Assembly: GCA_022606425.2 (NCBI GenBank)
Contig: JAHDVF020000106.1
Span: forward strand, 62,001 to 126,000
Direction of reading: 5' to 3'
Source of the DNA: Lepidostoma basale
Taxonomy: Eukaryota > Arthropoda > Insecta > Trichoptera > Lepidostomatidae
Length of the DNA: 64,000 bases
The translations under genes and the position numbers were made by a program. Below, piece after piece: positions 1 through 10,399 of this stretch (position 1 is its first letter; every line of letters starts with the position of its first letter). The notes beneath the pieces were generated by a model. The model was not told where the DNA came from. It saw only the letters and a program-made list of their open reading frames with translations, and did no database searches.

Positions 1-5
1 ACATC

Positions 6-262
6 ATGGAACGACTAGCGAGACTGAAGTGGCAATGGGCGGGTCATGTGGCGAGACAGAGTGAGGATAGATGGACCCAGAAAATAATAAGGTGGAGGCC
101 ATGGGAAAATAGGAGAAGCGTCGGCAGGCCGCAAAAAAGATGGGCCAACGACATTGCTGCCGTGGGGAGGGGGGAGATGTGGCTGCAGCTGGCAGAAAAT
201 AGAGACGAGTGGAAAGGAAGGGAAGAGGCCTATGTCCAGCAGTGGACCGATGAAGCCTGAAG
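6..262 (+). mobile_element. L-B non-LTR retrotransposon 3' end (fragment)
   Basis: An 84-codon open frame holds the C-terminal tail of a non-LTR reverse transcriptase: LKWQWAGHVAR near the start, a WRPW block, a GRPQKRW block, and a terminal EEAYVQQW just before the stop. This tail is typical of insect LINE relics. It is 5' truncated, with no catalytic domain. The clade cannot be assigned from this part. Confidence 0.75.
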
Positions 263-592
263 AAGTTTATTATTTATCAATTAAATAAACTAAATTTTGT
301 CTGCCTGGCTTACGCATCGCATAAATTTAGCGTTTACTTTGATTGAAATGAGACACTGTGTGCCGGTAGGAAGGTGTGTTTACTTGCGAATACGGGTAAT
401 GAAATATTCTTTTCATCGACTCTGTCATTCATCGGCCATAATAGACTCGCTTCAATTAGAGCAAGGAGTGTTATGGCACACTCGTTAATAAATACCACAG
501 AATTAGCTAACCTACATGACAAAGTTTTAAGTGATAATAAAAGCAGCATTAATAACGGATAATATACTGGTATAATAGAATCAAATAATATA

Positions 593-1051
593 GACCTAAA
601 ACTGAGAATACTCCTCATCAAGACCTATGTATGGAGTATCTTGATGTACGGCTGCGAGACATGGTGCCTATCCGAAAGAGATAAACGGAGACTAGAGGCT
701 TTTGAGATGTGGTCCTATAGAAGACTATTAGGAATTTCCTGGAGAGACCACATCACGAATGAGGAGGTTCTTCAAAGAATTGAAGGAGGAAGGCACCTGT
801 TCAGGGCCTTGTCTGAAAGGCGTGCAAGATGGATCGGCCATGTAATACGTCAAAAAGGTCTCTTGCATGCCATAATGAAGGGTATGACCGAGGGGACAAA
901 CTCTAGGGGACGCCCACGCCGAGAGAATCTGGAGGACCTGTTGGTTGACGTACGCTGCTTATCATATGCAGATTTCAAATTAGCCGCACAAGACAGGGAA
1001 GAATGGAAGAGAAGAATTGAAGAAATTGCTGCAAATCAATCCCAGGATTGA
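593..1051 (+). mobile_element. L-C non-LTR retrotransposon 3' end
   Basis: An open frame runs without stops from about 593 to the stop at 1051. It carries MYGCETW, LEAFEMW.YRR, a WIGHV block and RGRPRREN, all characteristic of the region after the RT domain in insect LINEs. The YADD catalytic motif is absent, so the copy is 5' truncated. A closely related antisense fragment lies at 59970-60140. Confidence 0.75.
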
Positions 1052-1099
1052 AACTTTCTAACTAACTAAATATACTGGTTACATTTTTTAAATTTAAAG

Positions 1100-1575
1100 C
1101 ATTTGAAGCAAAGATGGGAGTATATAATGGAGTCCTAGTGCCAACCCAAATGTATGGAAGTAAAGCTGGTGAAAAAAATGTTAAATTAGGATAAATGTCG
1201 TAGAAATGAGCTCACTGAGAAGAATGCTGATATAAGAAAGGAATGTAGAGTGGAAGAAGGTATTATGAAAAAATTATGAAAGGATCGCTGCGTTGGTTCG
1301 GACATATGGAACGCATGGACGGAGAAAGAATGGTTAAGAAAGTATACGTTAATGATGTAAATGAGGTACGAAGTCGAGGCAGACCGAGGAAAAACATGGC
1401 ATGACTAAATTAATCAAATTTTAAAGGTTGGACATGTTAGAAGACGGAGGAATCGACGTGCGTGTATGACTCGTTGTATGAATGTGGAGGAATCCAGAGA
1501 GGTTTGCCAGGATAGAATAGTGTGGCGGTCCATTCTCTCTGCCTACCCATGCGGGAAACGGAATGATTGTTGGTT
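1100..1575 (+). mobile_element. L-A LINE 3' fragment
   Basis: Decayed copy of the commonest family here. The DNA blocks for MYGS, SLRRM, LRWFGHMERMD and RACMTRCMN are recognisable but frames are broken. It ends in the CTGCCTACCC-type terminus near 1550. Confidence 0.7.
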
Positions 1576-1811
1576 TGTTTGCGAGAATAACGTGTTATCT
1601 CGAAAAATTGAAAATTGAAACAAGATACCCGTCTGAAAGAGACAACGTGACAACACAATATACTACTGTTATGTTGTCTCTTTCCCTCATAATTTCCCTG
1701 TTTTTCACTTTAAAAATACCATGTTTTTGTAGAAAATAAAGTTAAACACGGCGGATTTGATTATCGAATAAAAAAAAACACTTTTTTTCGAAATGTCACG
1801 TTATTCTCGCA

Positions 1812-2195
1812 AAGAGGCGATATATAATAGAATTCCGAACGACGAAATAAGAAAGAAATATAAGGCAGATGATTGTATCTTAATTAAAATGAAAAAGGGA
1901 TCCCCGAGTTAAATGGTTTGGACATATGGAACGAATGGACGAGAGAAGAATGGCTAAAATAGTATATACAAGTAGTGTGAGTGGAAAGAGAATCTATGAA
2001 TGACCAAGGAAAGCATGGTAAGACCAAATTAATCAAATACTACAAGGCGGCCACATTCGATGTCGGTAAAATCTACGAGCGTGCATGTTATGATGTATGA
2101 ATGTAGAGGAATCTAGAGAGGTATGTCAGGACAGAGCAGTATGGCAGTCCATCATCTTTGCCTATCCCTCGGAAACGGTGTGACGGTTAGTTAAA
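1812..2195 (+). mobile_element. L-A LINE 3' fragment
   Basis: Resumes with GATAGAATTCCGAACGACGA and the WFGHMERMD block, followed by the MNVEESREVCQD block and a 3' end at about 2190 with GGTTAGTT. Frameshifted and non-functional. Confidence 0.7.
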
Positions 2196-2214
2196 ATAAT
2201 ATTAAAACAATTTT

Positions 2215-2350
2215 ATCGGAGAAATAGACGTGCGTGCATGACCCGATGAATGAATGTTGAGGAAGTGAGTAAGTATGTCAGGAATGAAAAGGTTGTTCAT
2301 TTTTTTCTGTCCACCCCTTCGGGAAGACGGTGTGATAGTGAGTTGGTTTT
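2215..2350 (+). mobile_element. L-A LINE 3' tail
   Basis: Only the last 130 bases of the family are present: the RACMT block, a degenerate EVSKYVRN block and the GGTGTGATAGTGAGTTGG end. It lies in tandem behind the previous copy, giving two independent truncated insertions in the same orientation. Confidence 0.6.
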
Positions 2351-2519
2351 TTTAATTTTTTATTATTTAATTTTATAAGAAAAATTTGTTATTTACGTCT
2401 TACATACAATTATATGATTTTTCAGGTGTATTTTAAAATTATTTTTAGGCAAGTACTTTCTATTGGCAGGTCACTGAAATATTCACTTATTTCGACTGAT
2501 AGGCGGTAGTATACACAAC

Positions 2520-2740
2520 TCAGAAATCCTGAGTAATGTATGTATGTTCGTCCCTGATAATTATATTCGACAAAGGGACCACATATTGTTTTATCTCCCA
2601 CGATGCAGAACAAACCTGCCAATGGTTATGTCGATAGGTAGAGCAATATATTTTCTTAGTTGTGTCACCTCGGAGGTCGAGGTATTTTGTGATAGTGTAA
2701 TTCATCTGAGGGAGGCGCTGTCTCTGTCTTTGTTATTAAT
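2520..2740 (+). mobile_element. L-G LINE 3' fragment
   Basis: The translation contains MFVPDNYIRQRDHILFYLP and RTNLPMV, matching the antisense frames at 35309-35683 and 61693-62037 (LFVPDRYLRQRQ.RLFYLP.ARTNLPLV). A different LINE family from L-A. Truncated at both ends. Confidence 0.6.
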
Positions 2741-2751
2741 GTGAGTTCATC

Positions 2752-2992
2752 ATATTATTTCATTATGACGATTTTTTATGAATTTAAACATTTTTTCTAC
2801 TTTTTATATTTCTCGACATATTTCGAAGGCTTACACCTTCATCATCGGGAGAACAATATAAGTTTATGTCGTTCTCCCTACCTACCGCCTTCGAAACATG
2901 TCGAGAAAAATAAACTCAAAAGTGGAAAAAATTGTGTTTTAATTAATAAAAAAATCGTCATTATGGAAGTCCACAGTGTTAACGCCTTAAGT
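2752..2992. mobile_element. Family B inverted-pair element with hammerhead-like arms
   Basis: Two arms in inverted orientation, each with the block for CTCGACATGTTTCGAAGGC. On the minus strand (2849 to 2815) the left arm reads CCGATGA, T, stem GAAGG/CCTTC, GAAATATGTC. The element ends with GGAAGTCCACAGTGTTAACGCC, a terminus shared with other copies. See findings. Confidence 0.6.
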
Positions 2993-3060
2993 TTATCTAA
3001 AATTATTTCATTGTGTTTTTTACAATTGTGTGTCTCAAACTTTTTATTAATGATATTATT

Positions 3061-3190
3061 AAATCAAATCAGTTCAGGTTATTTACTCAAAAGACATTAC
3101 AAACAGCATAAATGTTTAAGGCATCTATTGAGTACAGTTCAAACATTATATACATACAACATAATACCAGGATTATATTATATCATTGGT
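3061..3190 (+). repeat. Interspersed repeat, uninterrupted copy
   Basis: Matches 61107-61195 continuing at 61627-61665, where an L-A LINE has split it. Here TTCAAACATTAT at 3138-3149 is the intact target. Function unknown. Confidence 0.65.
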
Positions 3191-3289
3191 GTATTGGAAT
3201 GTAGTTCTGTGAAGCTTCTGATATATTTAAATAAATAAATTAAATGAAAGTTTCATTCCATTGTATAGAAAATGGCATCAACTTGATAT

Positions 3290-3600
3290 AAATACAATGA
3301 ATACGTCTGTTTCCTAGATTTTTTTCAAATATTTTATGTGAATAACATGTTTCGCCTGACTAAGGCATTATAAAATGCTATTTACATTAACACTTTTTTT
3401 ACAATGTTAATATTGTTATTTTCACCCTTTTCATTGTGTATTTAATATCTAAAATAATCTCATTAATACTAATGAAAACGTCTGTTTTCTAGATGTTTTA
3501 TTACAGTTTATGGGAATGACGTGTTTCGCCTTTCTAAGGTATTATCAAATATTGATTCAATTATTTTAAAGATGTAACATGCTATGCGCTTTGGATGTTT
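3290..3600 (-). mobile_element. Family A arms (two partial copies)
   Basis: Two partial copies of the family A arm: one around 3345-3370 with ACATGTTTCGCCT and one around 3475-3560 with TTCTAGATGTTTTATTA followed by GTGTTTCGCCTTTCTAAGG. On the minus strand each gives a GCC or ACC stem before GAAACA.GT. Confidence 0.5.
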
Positions 3601-3814
3601 TTTCTTTCTCTGTACATATTTTACGTGGCCAATTTAAAGAGTTTGTTTGTATCACGTCGCGATTGGCCTTCCTCGTTTTCTTATTTATAAACCACCAAAA
3701 CAACTGTGATGATATGTTTTTCAATGCCGCATAAACTGCTACACAGAAAACATACGTTTAATTTGAATTTCATATAATTACCCTACAGTAATTAATTTAG
3801 AAATTGAACAAAAT

Positions 3815-4400
3815 TATGAAAGAACCGCTGCGATGGTTCGGACATATGGAATAATAATAATAATAATAATATGCTAACTTTTAAAGCGCCGTTTTTTGTG
3901 ATGTAATCACCTCAAGGGCGCATTAAGACGTGTTTTAAATCTAAAAGTGACCGCTTAAAAAGTATAGTAGAACAAAGTATAAATATTTAAATTGGGTATG
4001 AAGTATGAAAAAGATGGGTTTTCAATTTAGATCTGAAATCTGTCGGATCATTTATGCATTTGAGGCATAAAGGGAGATTGTTCCAAGCTGATGAACCGGC
4101 TACCGCGAACGCTCGATCCCCGAAATTTGTACTGGGGCATGGGAAGGCATGGATGGAGAAAGAATGGTTAAGAAAGTATATGTTAATGGTGTAAATATGT
4201 TAATGGTGACCGAGGAAAACATGGCATGACCAAATTAATCAAATTTTAAAGGTTGGTCATGTTAAAAGTCGGAGGAATCGACGCGCGTGTATGACTCGTT
4301 GTATGAATGTGGAGGAAGCTAGAGAGGTTTGCCAGGATAGAGTAGTGTGGTGGTCCGTTCTCTCTGCCTACCCCTGCGGAGAAACGGCGTGATGGTTTGT
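3815..4400 (+). mobile_element. L-A LINE fragment interrupted by an L-H LINE
   Basis: L-A sequence runs to GACATATGGAA at about 3852, then resumes at about 4141 with GGCATGGATGGAG and continues through RPRKTWHDQ, RACMTRCMNVEEAREVCQD and the 3' end at 4395. The interruption is the antisense L-H fragment listed separately. Confidence 0.7.
3853..4140 (-). mobile_element. L-H (CR1/L2-like) LINE 3' end nested in L-A
   Basis: The minus strand encodes FGDRAFAVAGSSAWNNLP followed by FRSKLKTHLF, the signature C-terminus of CR1/L2-like LINE reverse transcriptases. It ends in an ATT-repeat tail (the AAT run at 3851-3872 on plus). A sense copy of the same family is at 52465-53000. Confidence 0.75.
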
Positions 4401-4469
4401 TTAGAAAATTTCGGACCGGAATTGAAAACAGACCCTCCATAAAAACTAAAGTTTTATGAGAATAAATAA

Positions 4470-5030
4470 TCTATCACGCTGATTTCCCGGAGGGGTAGGT
4501 AAAGAGAAAAGTCTGCTACACTTATCTATTATATCTTTTAAGATTCCTCCACATTCATAACATACATGCACGTCGATTCTGGCGACATTTCAAACGTCCT
4601 ACATTTTTCTTTATATAAACTTAAGCGTTTACATTGTGAAATTCAATAATGACGAATTTTTTAATGATTTTGTTTTTCACTTTTGAGTTTATTTTTCTCT
4701 ACACGTTTCAAAGGTTTCACACCTTCATCATCGAGAGAGCGATATAAACTTATATCGTTCTCCCGATGATGGAGGTGTGAAGCCTTCGATCCATGTTGAA
4801 AAAAAAAATTAAAATTGGAAAAAAGTGTTAAATTATTTTTTTATTAATTTATTCATGCCATGTTTACATCGGTCTTTCTCAACTCCGTATTCCATTCACA
4901 TCGTTAGCGTATTATTTCTGAAACATTTCAAAACCAACACAGTTATCCTTTTATAATTTTGTGAAACTATCTTTCACCTTATATTCCCTCATGATTTTTT
5001 AATTGAAATTCTGTCATGCATCATTTTAGC
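4470..5030 (-). mobile_element. L-A LINE fragment split by a family B element
   Basis: Antisense L-A 3' end: CATCACGC at 4476, the MNVEES and RACM blocks to about 4610, then a family B inverted pair at about 4655-4845, then the RPRKTWHD block (CATGCCATGTTTACATCGG) to about 5030. The split dates the family B insertion after this L-A copy. Confidence 0.6.
4655..4850. mobile_element. Family B inverted-pair element (degenerate)
   Basis: Inverted arms: TTCACACCTTCATCATCG on the left and CGATGATGGAGGTGTGAAG on the right. The ribozyme-like core has decayed (GATCCATG instead of GAAACATG on the right arm). Confidence 0.55.
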
Positions 5031-5094
5031 CACACCGTCTTCGGGATTACATCATTTATTCATTTATCGAAGATCGATGTCTTTCATATTAGTG

Positions 5095-5246
5095 AAAGTA
5101 CGTTCAGAAGGGTGAGGAACACGGCCATCCGCGAGATCTGCAAGGTGGAGGATGTCGTGAGATGGGGCAGACAACGCAGAAGATATTGGAATGCGCACGT
5201 GCAGAAGATGTATCCCACCAGAATCTCACACGCTGTGGCGCATTAG
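5095..5246 (+). mobile_element. L-D LINE fragment
   Basis: Encodes RNTAIREICKVEDVVRWGR and RRRYW.AHVQKM, the L-D tail also seen antisense at 26589-26888 and sense at 45686-45982. Truncated at both ends. Confidence 0.65.
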
Positions 5247-5276
5247 ATTCCTGCTGAAAGATAGTTAGGAGTCAAA

Positions 5277-5530
5277 GGCGGCCCACACTGTTTGAAACAA
5301 ACTCTCCATAGGGGTGACCTTGGTGGAGAGCTGTGGAGCCCGCGGTTGGTGTAGCGTCCACACTTGGTTTAAAACGAGCTCTCCACACGTGGAATGCGTG
5401 TTTAAACGCGCGTCCGTCCACAAAGTTTGTTGAAGGTCAAACGAATTTTGGTTTCAAACAAGTGTCTCCACAGTTTTAAACCGCCGGTGAGACCGATGTG
5501 GAGAGCTTGTTTAAAACAGTGTGGCCCGCC
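5277..5530. mobile_element. Inverted-repeat MITE, 254 bp
   Basis: Starts GGCGGCCCACACTGTTTGAA and ends TTTAAAACAGTGTGGCCCGC plus C, an inverted pair of about 30 bp. Several inner copies of CTCCACA plus TTTAAAC-like words occur. No target duplication is obvious and the superfamily is not assigned. Confidence 0.6.
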
Positions 5531-5690
5531 TTTTAACCTCCCAAGAGAGGCCAGCCTGATTTCAGGAACAGACCAAAGGTCTATAAGGAGAAGAAGAAGG
5601 AGACGTTCAGAAGACAAATACTCTCTACTACCTTTCTCCTTACCCCTCGGGGAAACTGCGTGGTTAGTTAGTTAAGAAGTGTTACTATTA
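5531..5690 (+). mobile_element. LINE 3' tail fragments
   Basis: Text ending in AACAGACCAAAGGTCTATAA and a GAAGAAGAAGGAGA run resembles the L-D 3' end. It is followed by an L-A terminus with GGTTAGTTAGTTAAG at about 5660. Confidence 0.5.
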
Positions 5691-5699
5691 TTAGTATAC

Positions 5700-6000
5700 T
5701 TTTTACGTGCGTGCATAAGTACACATACGTTTTTTTTTGTTGTTGTATAAAGTCTTTTGAAATGCCAAGTACCTAATTAAATTTTAAAGCATGGCAACGC
5801 TGGTCAAGTATCGGCAACACCTCGGCCAGGGCGCCGGGCGGTGGAGCGGGACGATTCGCACGGATTGATTTGTTATTGTTATTACTACTACATAAAGAAA
5901 ACTGTTACCATGTTTTTCTACCATTTCCATCACACAAAAGCGAAAGTATTCGTAATCGTTTGAAAATGGAAGGCGATCGCTGTCCACTACCGGCGTCGTG
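5700..6000. other. Unassigned, partly GC-rich
   Basis: A GC-rich block at about 5788-5865 sits in AT-rich surroundings. A 67-codon minus-strand frame ends here and begins MDSDRLPFSNDYEYF; a GTAACA sequence could be a donor after EKHG. I do not recognise the product and no partner exon was found. It could be a gene relic or part of a mobile element. Confidence 0.25.
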
Positions 6001-6004
6001 TCTG

Positions 6005-6720
6005 GTACTTAACTAACTAACCATCACGCTATTACCCCAGTCTGTCCTGACATCTTTCGAGTTTCCTCTACATTCATACATTATATCATGCACGTTCGTC
6101 GATGTTTCCGACTTTAAACGTGTCCGCCTTTCAGTAATTTCTTAATTTAGTGATCCTTCCAAGACTTATTTTTTCATTTACACTGCTTATATATATTTTT
6201 AACCGTTCTTTCCCCATATACCCCATATATATTTCCCCATATCGACGACATTCGTGGCCGAGTGGTAAGTGCATTGACTGCCGCCCCGAAGGTTCCGGGT
6301 TCGATTCCCGGTGAGGGCAGTGTGATTTTCACACGGTCTATGGTCTGGTGTAGAGTTCACGTGACAATAAAATGGCGATAGATAAGCTACCTATCACATG
6401 TCACGAGAATCACTATGATAGCTATAATACCCTTTACATCGATTTGGCTCATGCTGTCATGATGTAAAGAGCGATTCAACAAAATAATAATAATAATTAT
6501 TATAATAATAATATAATGTACATTCGTTTCATATCTCCAAATCATCTTAGTCACAATTTTTTTGATTTTCTTTAGGACGCGTTCATCCTTTCTTACTTTT
6601 TCGTTCGGTATTTTACCATCCATTGTTTTTCCGAACATTCATCCTTGTGATCTCATTTCTACGACATTTATCCTACTTTCATTCTTCTGCCAACTTCAAG
6701 CTTCACTTTCATTCATTAGG
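6005..6720 (-). mobile_element. L-A LINE fragment split by a SINE
   Basis: Antisense L-A 3' end starting with AACTAACTAACCATCACGC at 6011. It is interrupted by the tRNA-derived SINE at 6243-6512 and resumes with the WFGDMK-type block and the RNEKMR block to about 6720. Confidence 0.65.
6243..6512 (+). mobile_element. SINE-1, tRNA-derived (full-length-like)
   Basis: The head has a pol III A box, TGGCCGAGTGG, and a B box, GGTTCGATTCC, at tRNA spacing. A body containing CACGTGACAATAAAATGGCG follows, and the copy ends in an AAT-rich tail. Four relatives in the window share head and body, so this is a SINE and not a working tRNA gene. Confidence 0.85.
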
Positions 6721-7150
6721 GTCCGGCAAATTTATTGGAATTTTATATTTATTGGAAATAATTTACTTTTAAACTAATCTAACCACATTAAAGTGCACTT
6801 CATTTGCGTGTCGAACTCTAATTGAATGCATTTGCACCAGTCCCAGGTGGTTGTCCAGTCTCAATATGGACCGAAACATTTGAAATTAAATATTTTATAT
6901 TATCCCAAGTAAAATAGTATCCGTTATCAATTTTTCGCTGTTAAATGAGTAATCGCTTTTAAAAAGGTAAGTTTTCCAATTTCTCAAGAAGGTTAAAAAT
7001 TATGAAAAAAATCTGATATATTAAGGGAGCCGCGGGAAAATCTGATGTTTTGGGAGCCTTTCACCGAAAAAGATTGAGAACCTCTGTCCTAGAGTATTTC
7101 CAGCAATGGATTTTAAGACCTTCATCTCAGGATGTTCATGAATATTTTTT
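6721..7150. other. AT-rich stretch, possible hAT end
   Basis: No gene is seen. TTGAGAACCTCTG at about 7074-7086 resembles the right end of a hAT-type element (inverse of CAGAGGTTC). A sequence of the opposite polarity, CAGAGGTTTCCAAAC, is at 44498. Confidence 0.35.
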
Positions 7151-7159
7151 TAAATTAAT

Positions 7160-7400
7160 ACAGTTTTTTTTTCATACATAATGTCGTTAATATCGTTCTT
7201 CCGATGATGAAAGTGTAAAGCCATGAAGGTGACAAGCCGTCGAAACATGTCGAGAAAAATAAACTCAAAAGTAGAAAAAAAGTTAAATTTATTTATAATA
7301 GTTAGCACGTAATACAATTTTTCAATAATAAAACACATTAATGGATATATGTAAGTAATAATAAGTATACCATATACAACATATGATACAATACTAGGCA
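7160..7400 (+). mobile_element. Family B element arm
   Basis: Carries CCGATGATGAAAGTGTAAAG and GTCGAAACATGTCGAGAAAA. An internal GAAGGTGACAAG duplication disturbs the stem. From 7400 to 7680 nothing is recognisable. Confidence 0.45.
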
Positions 7401-7785
7401 CCGCGAACTTGTACCAAGGTGTCTAGGCTATTGTAACTTGATAGTTATTTCTAAGTTCAAGAACGCTCTGGTAATAATCCGTCTGCTCTATGTACTAACT
7501 AATACGATTATATAACGTTCGATACGCAACCATTCCCACATTTATCCATTTCAAATAATTTTGTCTTAAATATAATTATATAGATATACGTATACAATAA
7601 TACCGACAGAATAACCAAACATTAATTTCTTAGTATTGTATTTACATAATAAACTGTAAGAGTTTATTATGTAACTAACTAACTGACCATCTTCCTTATC
7701 AATAATGACCCTTTACCACCAAGTTATCCACCATCATTCAGTCCTTTACCCCTCCCGCAATCAATGCGGATAAATAATTAAAAAA

Positions 7786-8610
7786 AAAATCCTCCCTGAT
7801 AGCCAACTGCGTACTCCGCCAAACAAAATGGTCTCACGCAGGATGCTATCTCCTACCACAACTCCATCCAGGCACTGCTTCTCTTATCTTCCCCTCGGAA
7901 ACAGACTTTTTTATAAATACAATCCCAACCCTAACTGGTCTTCCATTCCTTGACAAAAATGTAAGACTTTATCATAAACCTTAAATTTCCCTCGCCCTCT
8001 TTCGGAGGGACACTCTGGGCCAGTGGCGTGTCTAGGGTTAACCAGTAGGGCAATCCCATTCGATTTTTTCGTATGTTATACTCGTATGTATAATATAAAT
8101 AGATAGCCAAGAAAATGCATTCTAAATGTGCATATTTTCTTCTCTGTACTTAGTCTACAGAACTCACAGAAGTTATATTATGACTTGACATAATTTTAAA
8201 CACATCTCAGTCATGACCAATGGCGGTACTCCCATAGAAGCCCAGAAGCTCGGCTTGCGTAAGAAATTTTTAATCAAAACCCCCTAATCTAAGTAATCAT
8301 GCCCCCGCATAAACCAACAACCCTCCAAATCACCTTCCAACAATGGTCTCATAAGAGGTAAGAGGAATACCCACAAGAGCTGAACCTCTGTAAGCCAGAA
8401 GAGGTTTTGATTCAAAATTTCTGACGCAAGCCGAGCTTCTGGGCTTCTATGGGAGTACCGCCACTGCTCTGGGCCATACATTTAGCCCCATCATAAAACA
8501 ACTACCAAATCACATTCCAACAATGTTTCCTACAGACGTAAGTGGAATAGCCATTAGAGCTGAACCTCTGCAAGCCAGAAGATCCAAGTCCAAATCCAAA
8601 GAAGAAGGCG
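7786..8610 (+). repeat. Interspersed repeat interrupted by a hAT MITE
   Basis: The flanks 7840-8020 and 8467-8600 match the continuous sequence 57675-57975 (CTCCTACCACAACTCCATCC through GAACCTCTG.AAGCCAGAAG). The MITE at 8021-8466 sits between them. The repeat itself is unassigned. Confidence 0.7.
8021..8466. mobile_element. hAT-type MITE, 446 bp, with 8-bp TSD
   Basis: Begins CAGTGGCGTGTCTAGGG and ends TACCGCCACTG. It is flanked on both sides by CTCTGGGC (8013-8020 and 8467-8474). The 8-bp duplication and CAGTGG termini fit the hAT superfamily. The empty site is at about 57840-57855. Confidence 0.8.
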
Positions 8611-8699
8611 GTCCCCCAAGACAACTTTTCGGCTATCCTAAAATATCAAGACTTGCGACTGACATTCCAGGAGATGGCTACCAACATAATTATTAAATA

Positions 8700-8970
8700 C
8701 TTCTTTTACTTCTAATTCTAAGTGCAGGCCTAGCGGCCTGTTTCTTAAGAGGAATTAGCCTCCTGCGAAGTCGACTCCCAGCTGTTGATCCATCTCTATG
8801 GTGGTCTGCCCGTATGGTCTCTACCATGGGGCTGGCCGTGCAACACAATGAAGGGAAGTCTGGATGGATCCATTCTCCTCACGAAGCGAGAGAAATATGT
8901 CAGGAAAGAAAAGTGTGGCAGTCCATTCTTTCTGGGAGACGGCGTGATGGTTAGTTAGTTAGTTAGTTTA
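8700..8970. mobile_element. LINE fragments
   Basis: Antisense LINE text (GACTCCCAGCTGTTGATCCA) to about 8865, then a short sense L-A tail ending GGCGTGATGGTTAGTTAGTT. Confidence 0.5.
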
Positions 8971-8984
8971 TATAAACAGAAATG

Positions 8985-9130
8985 CGTTTGATTCTCGCTA
9001 ATTTTGATAATTCCTTAGCAAAGCGAAACAAGTCATTCCCATAAAATACTCGTAAAATACAACTTCTAAAAAACGTTTTCATTCGTATTGATTTATAGAC
9101 AATTTTAACATATAAAAGTTTACGGAAAGC
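8985..9130 (+). mobile_element. Family A arm
   Basis: Contains TTGATAATTCCTTAGCAAAG, CGAAACAAGTCATTCCCATA and CGTTTTCATTCGTATTGATT, the right arm of family A with minor decay in the stem. Confidence 0.55.
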
Positions 9131-9134
9131 AATC

Positions 9135-9320
9135 GAATGAAAATATATGACTTGACCTAATTAATCAATTACTAAAAGGCGGCCATGTTGAAAATCAGAA
9201 AATTTTACGTTTGAACGTATCATGGTGTACAAACACAGAGGAATTTCGCGGGGAATATAAATAATTTGAATAGTTTGGCATCATATATGCGGCGTGATGA
9301 TTAGCTAGTCAGAAGACTTC
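9135..9320 (+). mobile_element. L-A LINE 3' fragment (degenerate)
   Basis: Contains the TTAATCAATTACTAAAAGGC block and the GGCGTGATGATTAGCTAGTC terminus, with heavy decay between. Confidence 0.5.
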
Positions 9321-9377
9321 TAATACTGCACTCTCAACTAACCAGAGGAAAACATTTACACAGAGGTAAAATAAAGC

Positions 9378-9511
9378 GACCTTCGTGGCAGAGTGGTAAG
9401 AGCTCTGACTGTCATACCGAAGGTCGCGGGTTCGATTCCCGGCGATGGCAGTGTGATGGTCACACTGTTTTTGGTCAGGTGTAGAATTTACGTGATAGAT
9501 TAGCTATCTAT
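9378..9511 (+). mobile_element. SINE-1, 3'-truncated copy
   Basis: The head has TGGCAGAGTGGTAAGAGCTC and GGTTCGATTCC, and the first part of the body ends at CTATCTATCAC. The 3' half is missing. The head is close to the minus-strand copy at 28325-28561, so the two may form a subfamily. Confidence 0.75.
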
Positions 9512-9519
9512 CACTTCTT

Positions 9520-10330
9520 CTCTTCTCTTCTTCCTCAACCTATTCCTGTCCACTCCTGGACAAAGGCCTCCTCCATCACTACCATGTCAATCTGTCATGT
9601 GCAAACTGCATCCAGGTTATTCCGACGTGTCTGTTCAGATCATCCTTTCACCGTAGTTGCGGTCATCCTGCACTTCTCTTTACCGTCCACGGTATCCAAG
9701 TCAGCAGTCTTTTTGTCCATTTTTCATCTGAGCTTCTGGCTACGTGACCTGCCCATTGCCATTTTAGAGTCGCCACCCGGTGGGTGATGTCAGCGACCTT
9801 TGTATTTTCTCATCATCATTCCACCGTAGTTGCGGTCGCCCTGCACTTCTCTTCACGGTCTCCAAGTCAGCAGTCTTCTTGTCCATTTTTCATCTGAGCT
9901 TCTGGCTACGTGACCTGCCCATTGCCGTTTTAGAGTCGCCACCCGGTGGGTGATGTCAGTGACCTTTGTATTTTCTCTCACCGTATCGTTTCTGACTCTC
10001 TCTCTTAGGCTTTTTTTTTGTTTTTAAAAAAAGACTAACATCAAGGATTTATATCAATGATATTAGAATTTATTTTACAATCTTCAATGTGAGCAGAAAA
10101 TAGCTCATTATTATGAAGAAGGAACCTGGTCGTGTCCAGGCATGAACCCATGCCCCCTGGATCAGGAGCCAAACGTTCTATCCCCTAGACCACCACCCGG
10201 TTCCTTTATTCCTAACATGGCTCTTTCCATGGCTCTTTGGGTCACTCGTAGTTTCTCGGCACTTTGTTTGGACAATGTTACAGTTTCAAGACCATAAGTA
10301 CCAACTGGCAGAACACAGGCTTCATAGACT
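9520..10330 (-). mobile_element. L-B LINE fragments (partly duplicated, split by SINE-2)
   Basis: Antisense L-B text appears twice (CATTTTTCATCTGAGCTTCT at about 9717 and about 9884), which points to a local duplication. It then breaks at CTTAGGCTTTT near 10005 and resumes at 10205 with TTTATTCCTAACATGGCTC. The intact order is visible at 12165-12200. Confidence 0.65.
10010..10204 (-). mobile_element. SINE-2, tRNA-derived, inserted in L-B
   Basis: On the minus strand the head is GGAACCGGGTGGTGGTCTAG with GGGGATAGAACG and a B-box-like GGGTTCATGCC. The body ends in an A-rich run (T runs at 10010-10022 on plus). It interrupts an L-B copy. A decayed real tRNA gene is less likely because of the tail and the insertion context. 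Confidence 0.6.
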
Positions 10331-10399
10331 TTTCATTTCAGGTTGATCGGTATTTTCCGGTTATCACATGTCATAAGAATCAATATAATAGCTTAAAAC

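Noticed and set aside
6243..6330. A functional tRNA gene (also 9378, 28638 and 10110-10204)
   Set aside because: A and B boxes are present, but the sequences repeat with long shared bodies and AAT or A tails, so they are SINEs.
7195..7260. Family B copy here as an active ribozyme
   Set aside because: An internal duplication breaks stem II, and the core is separated from GAAAC.
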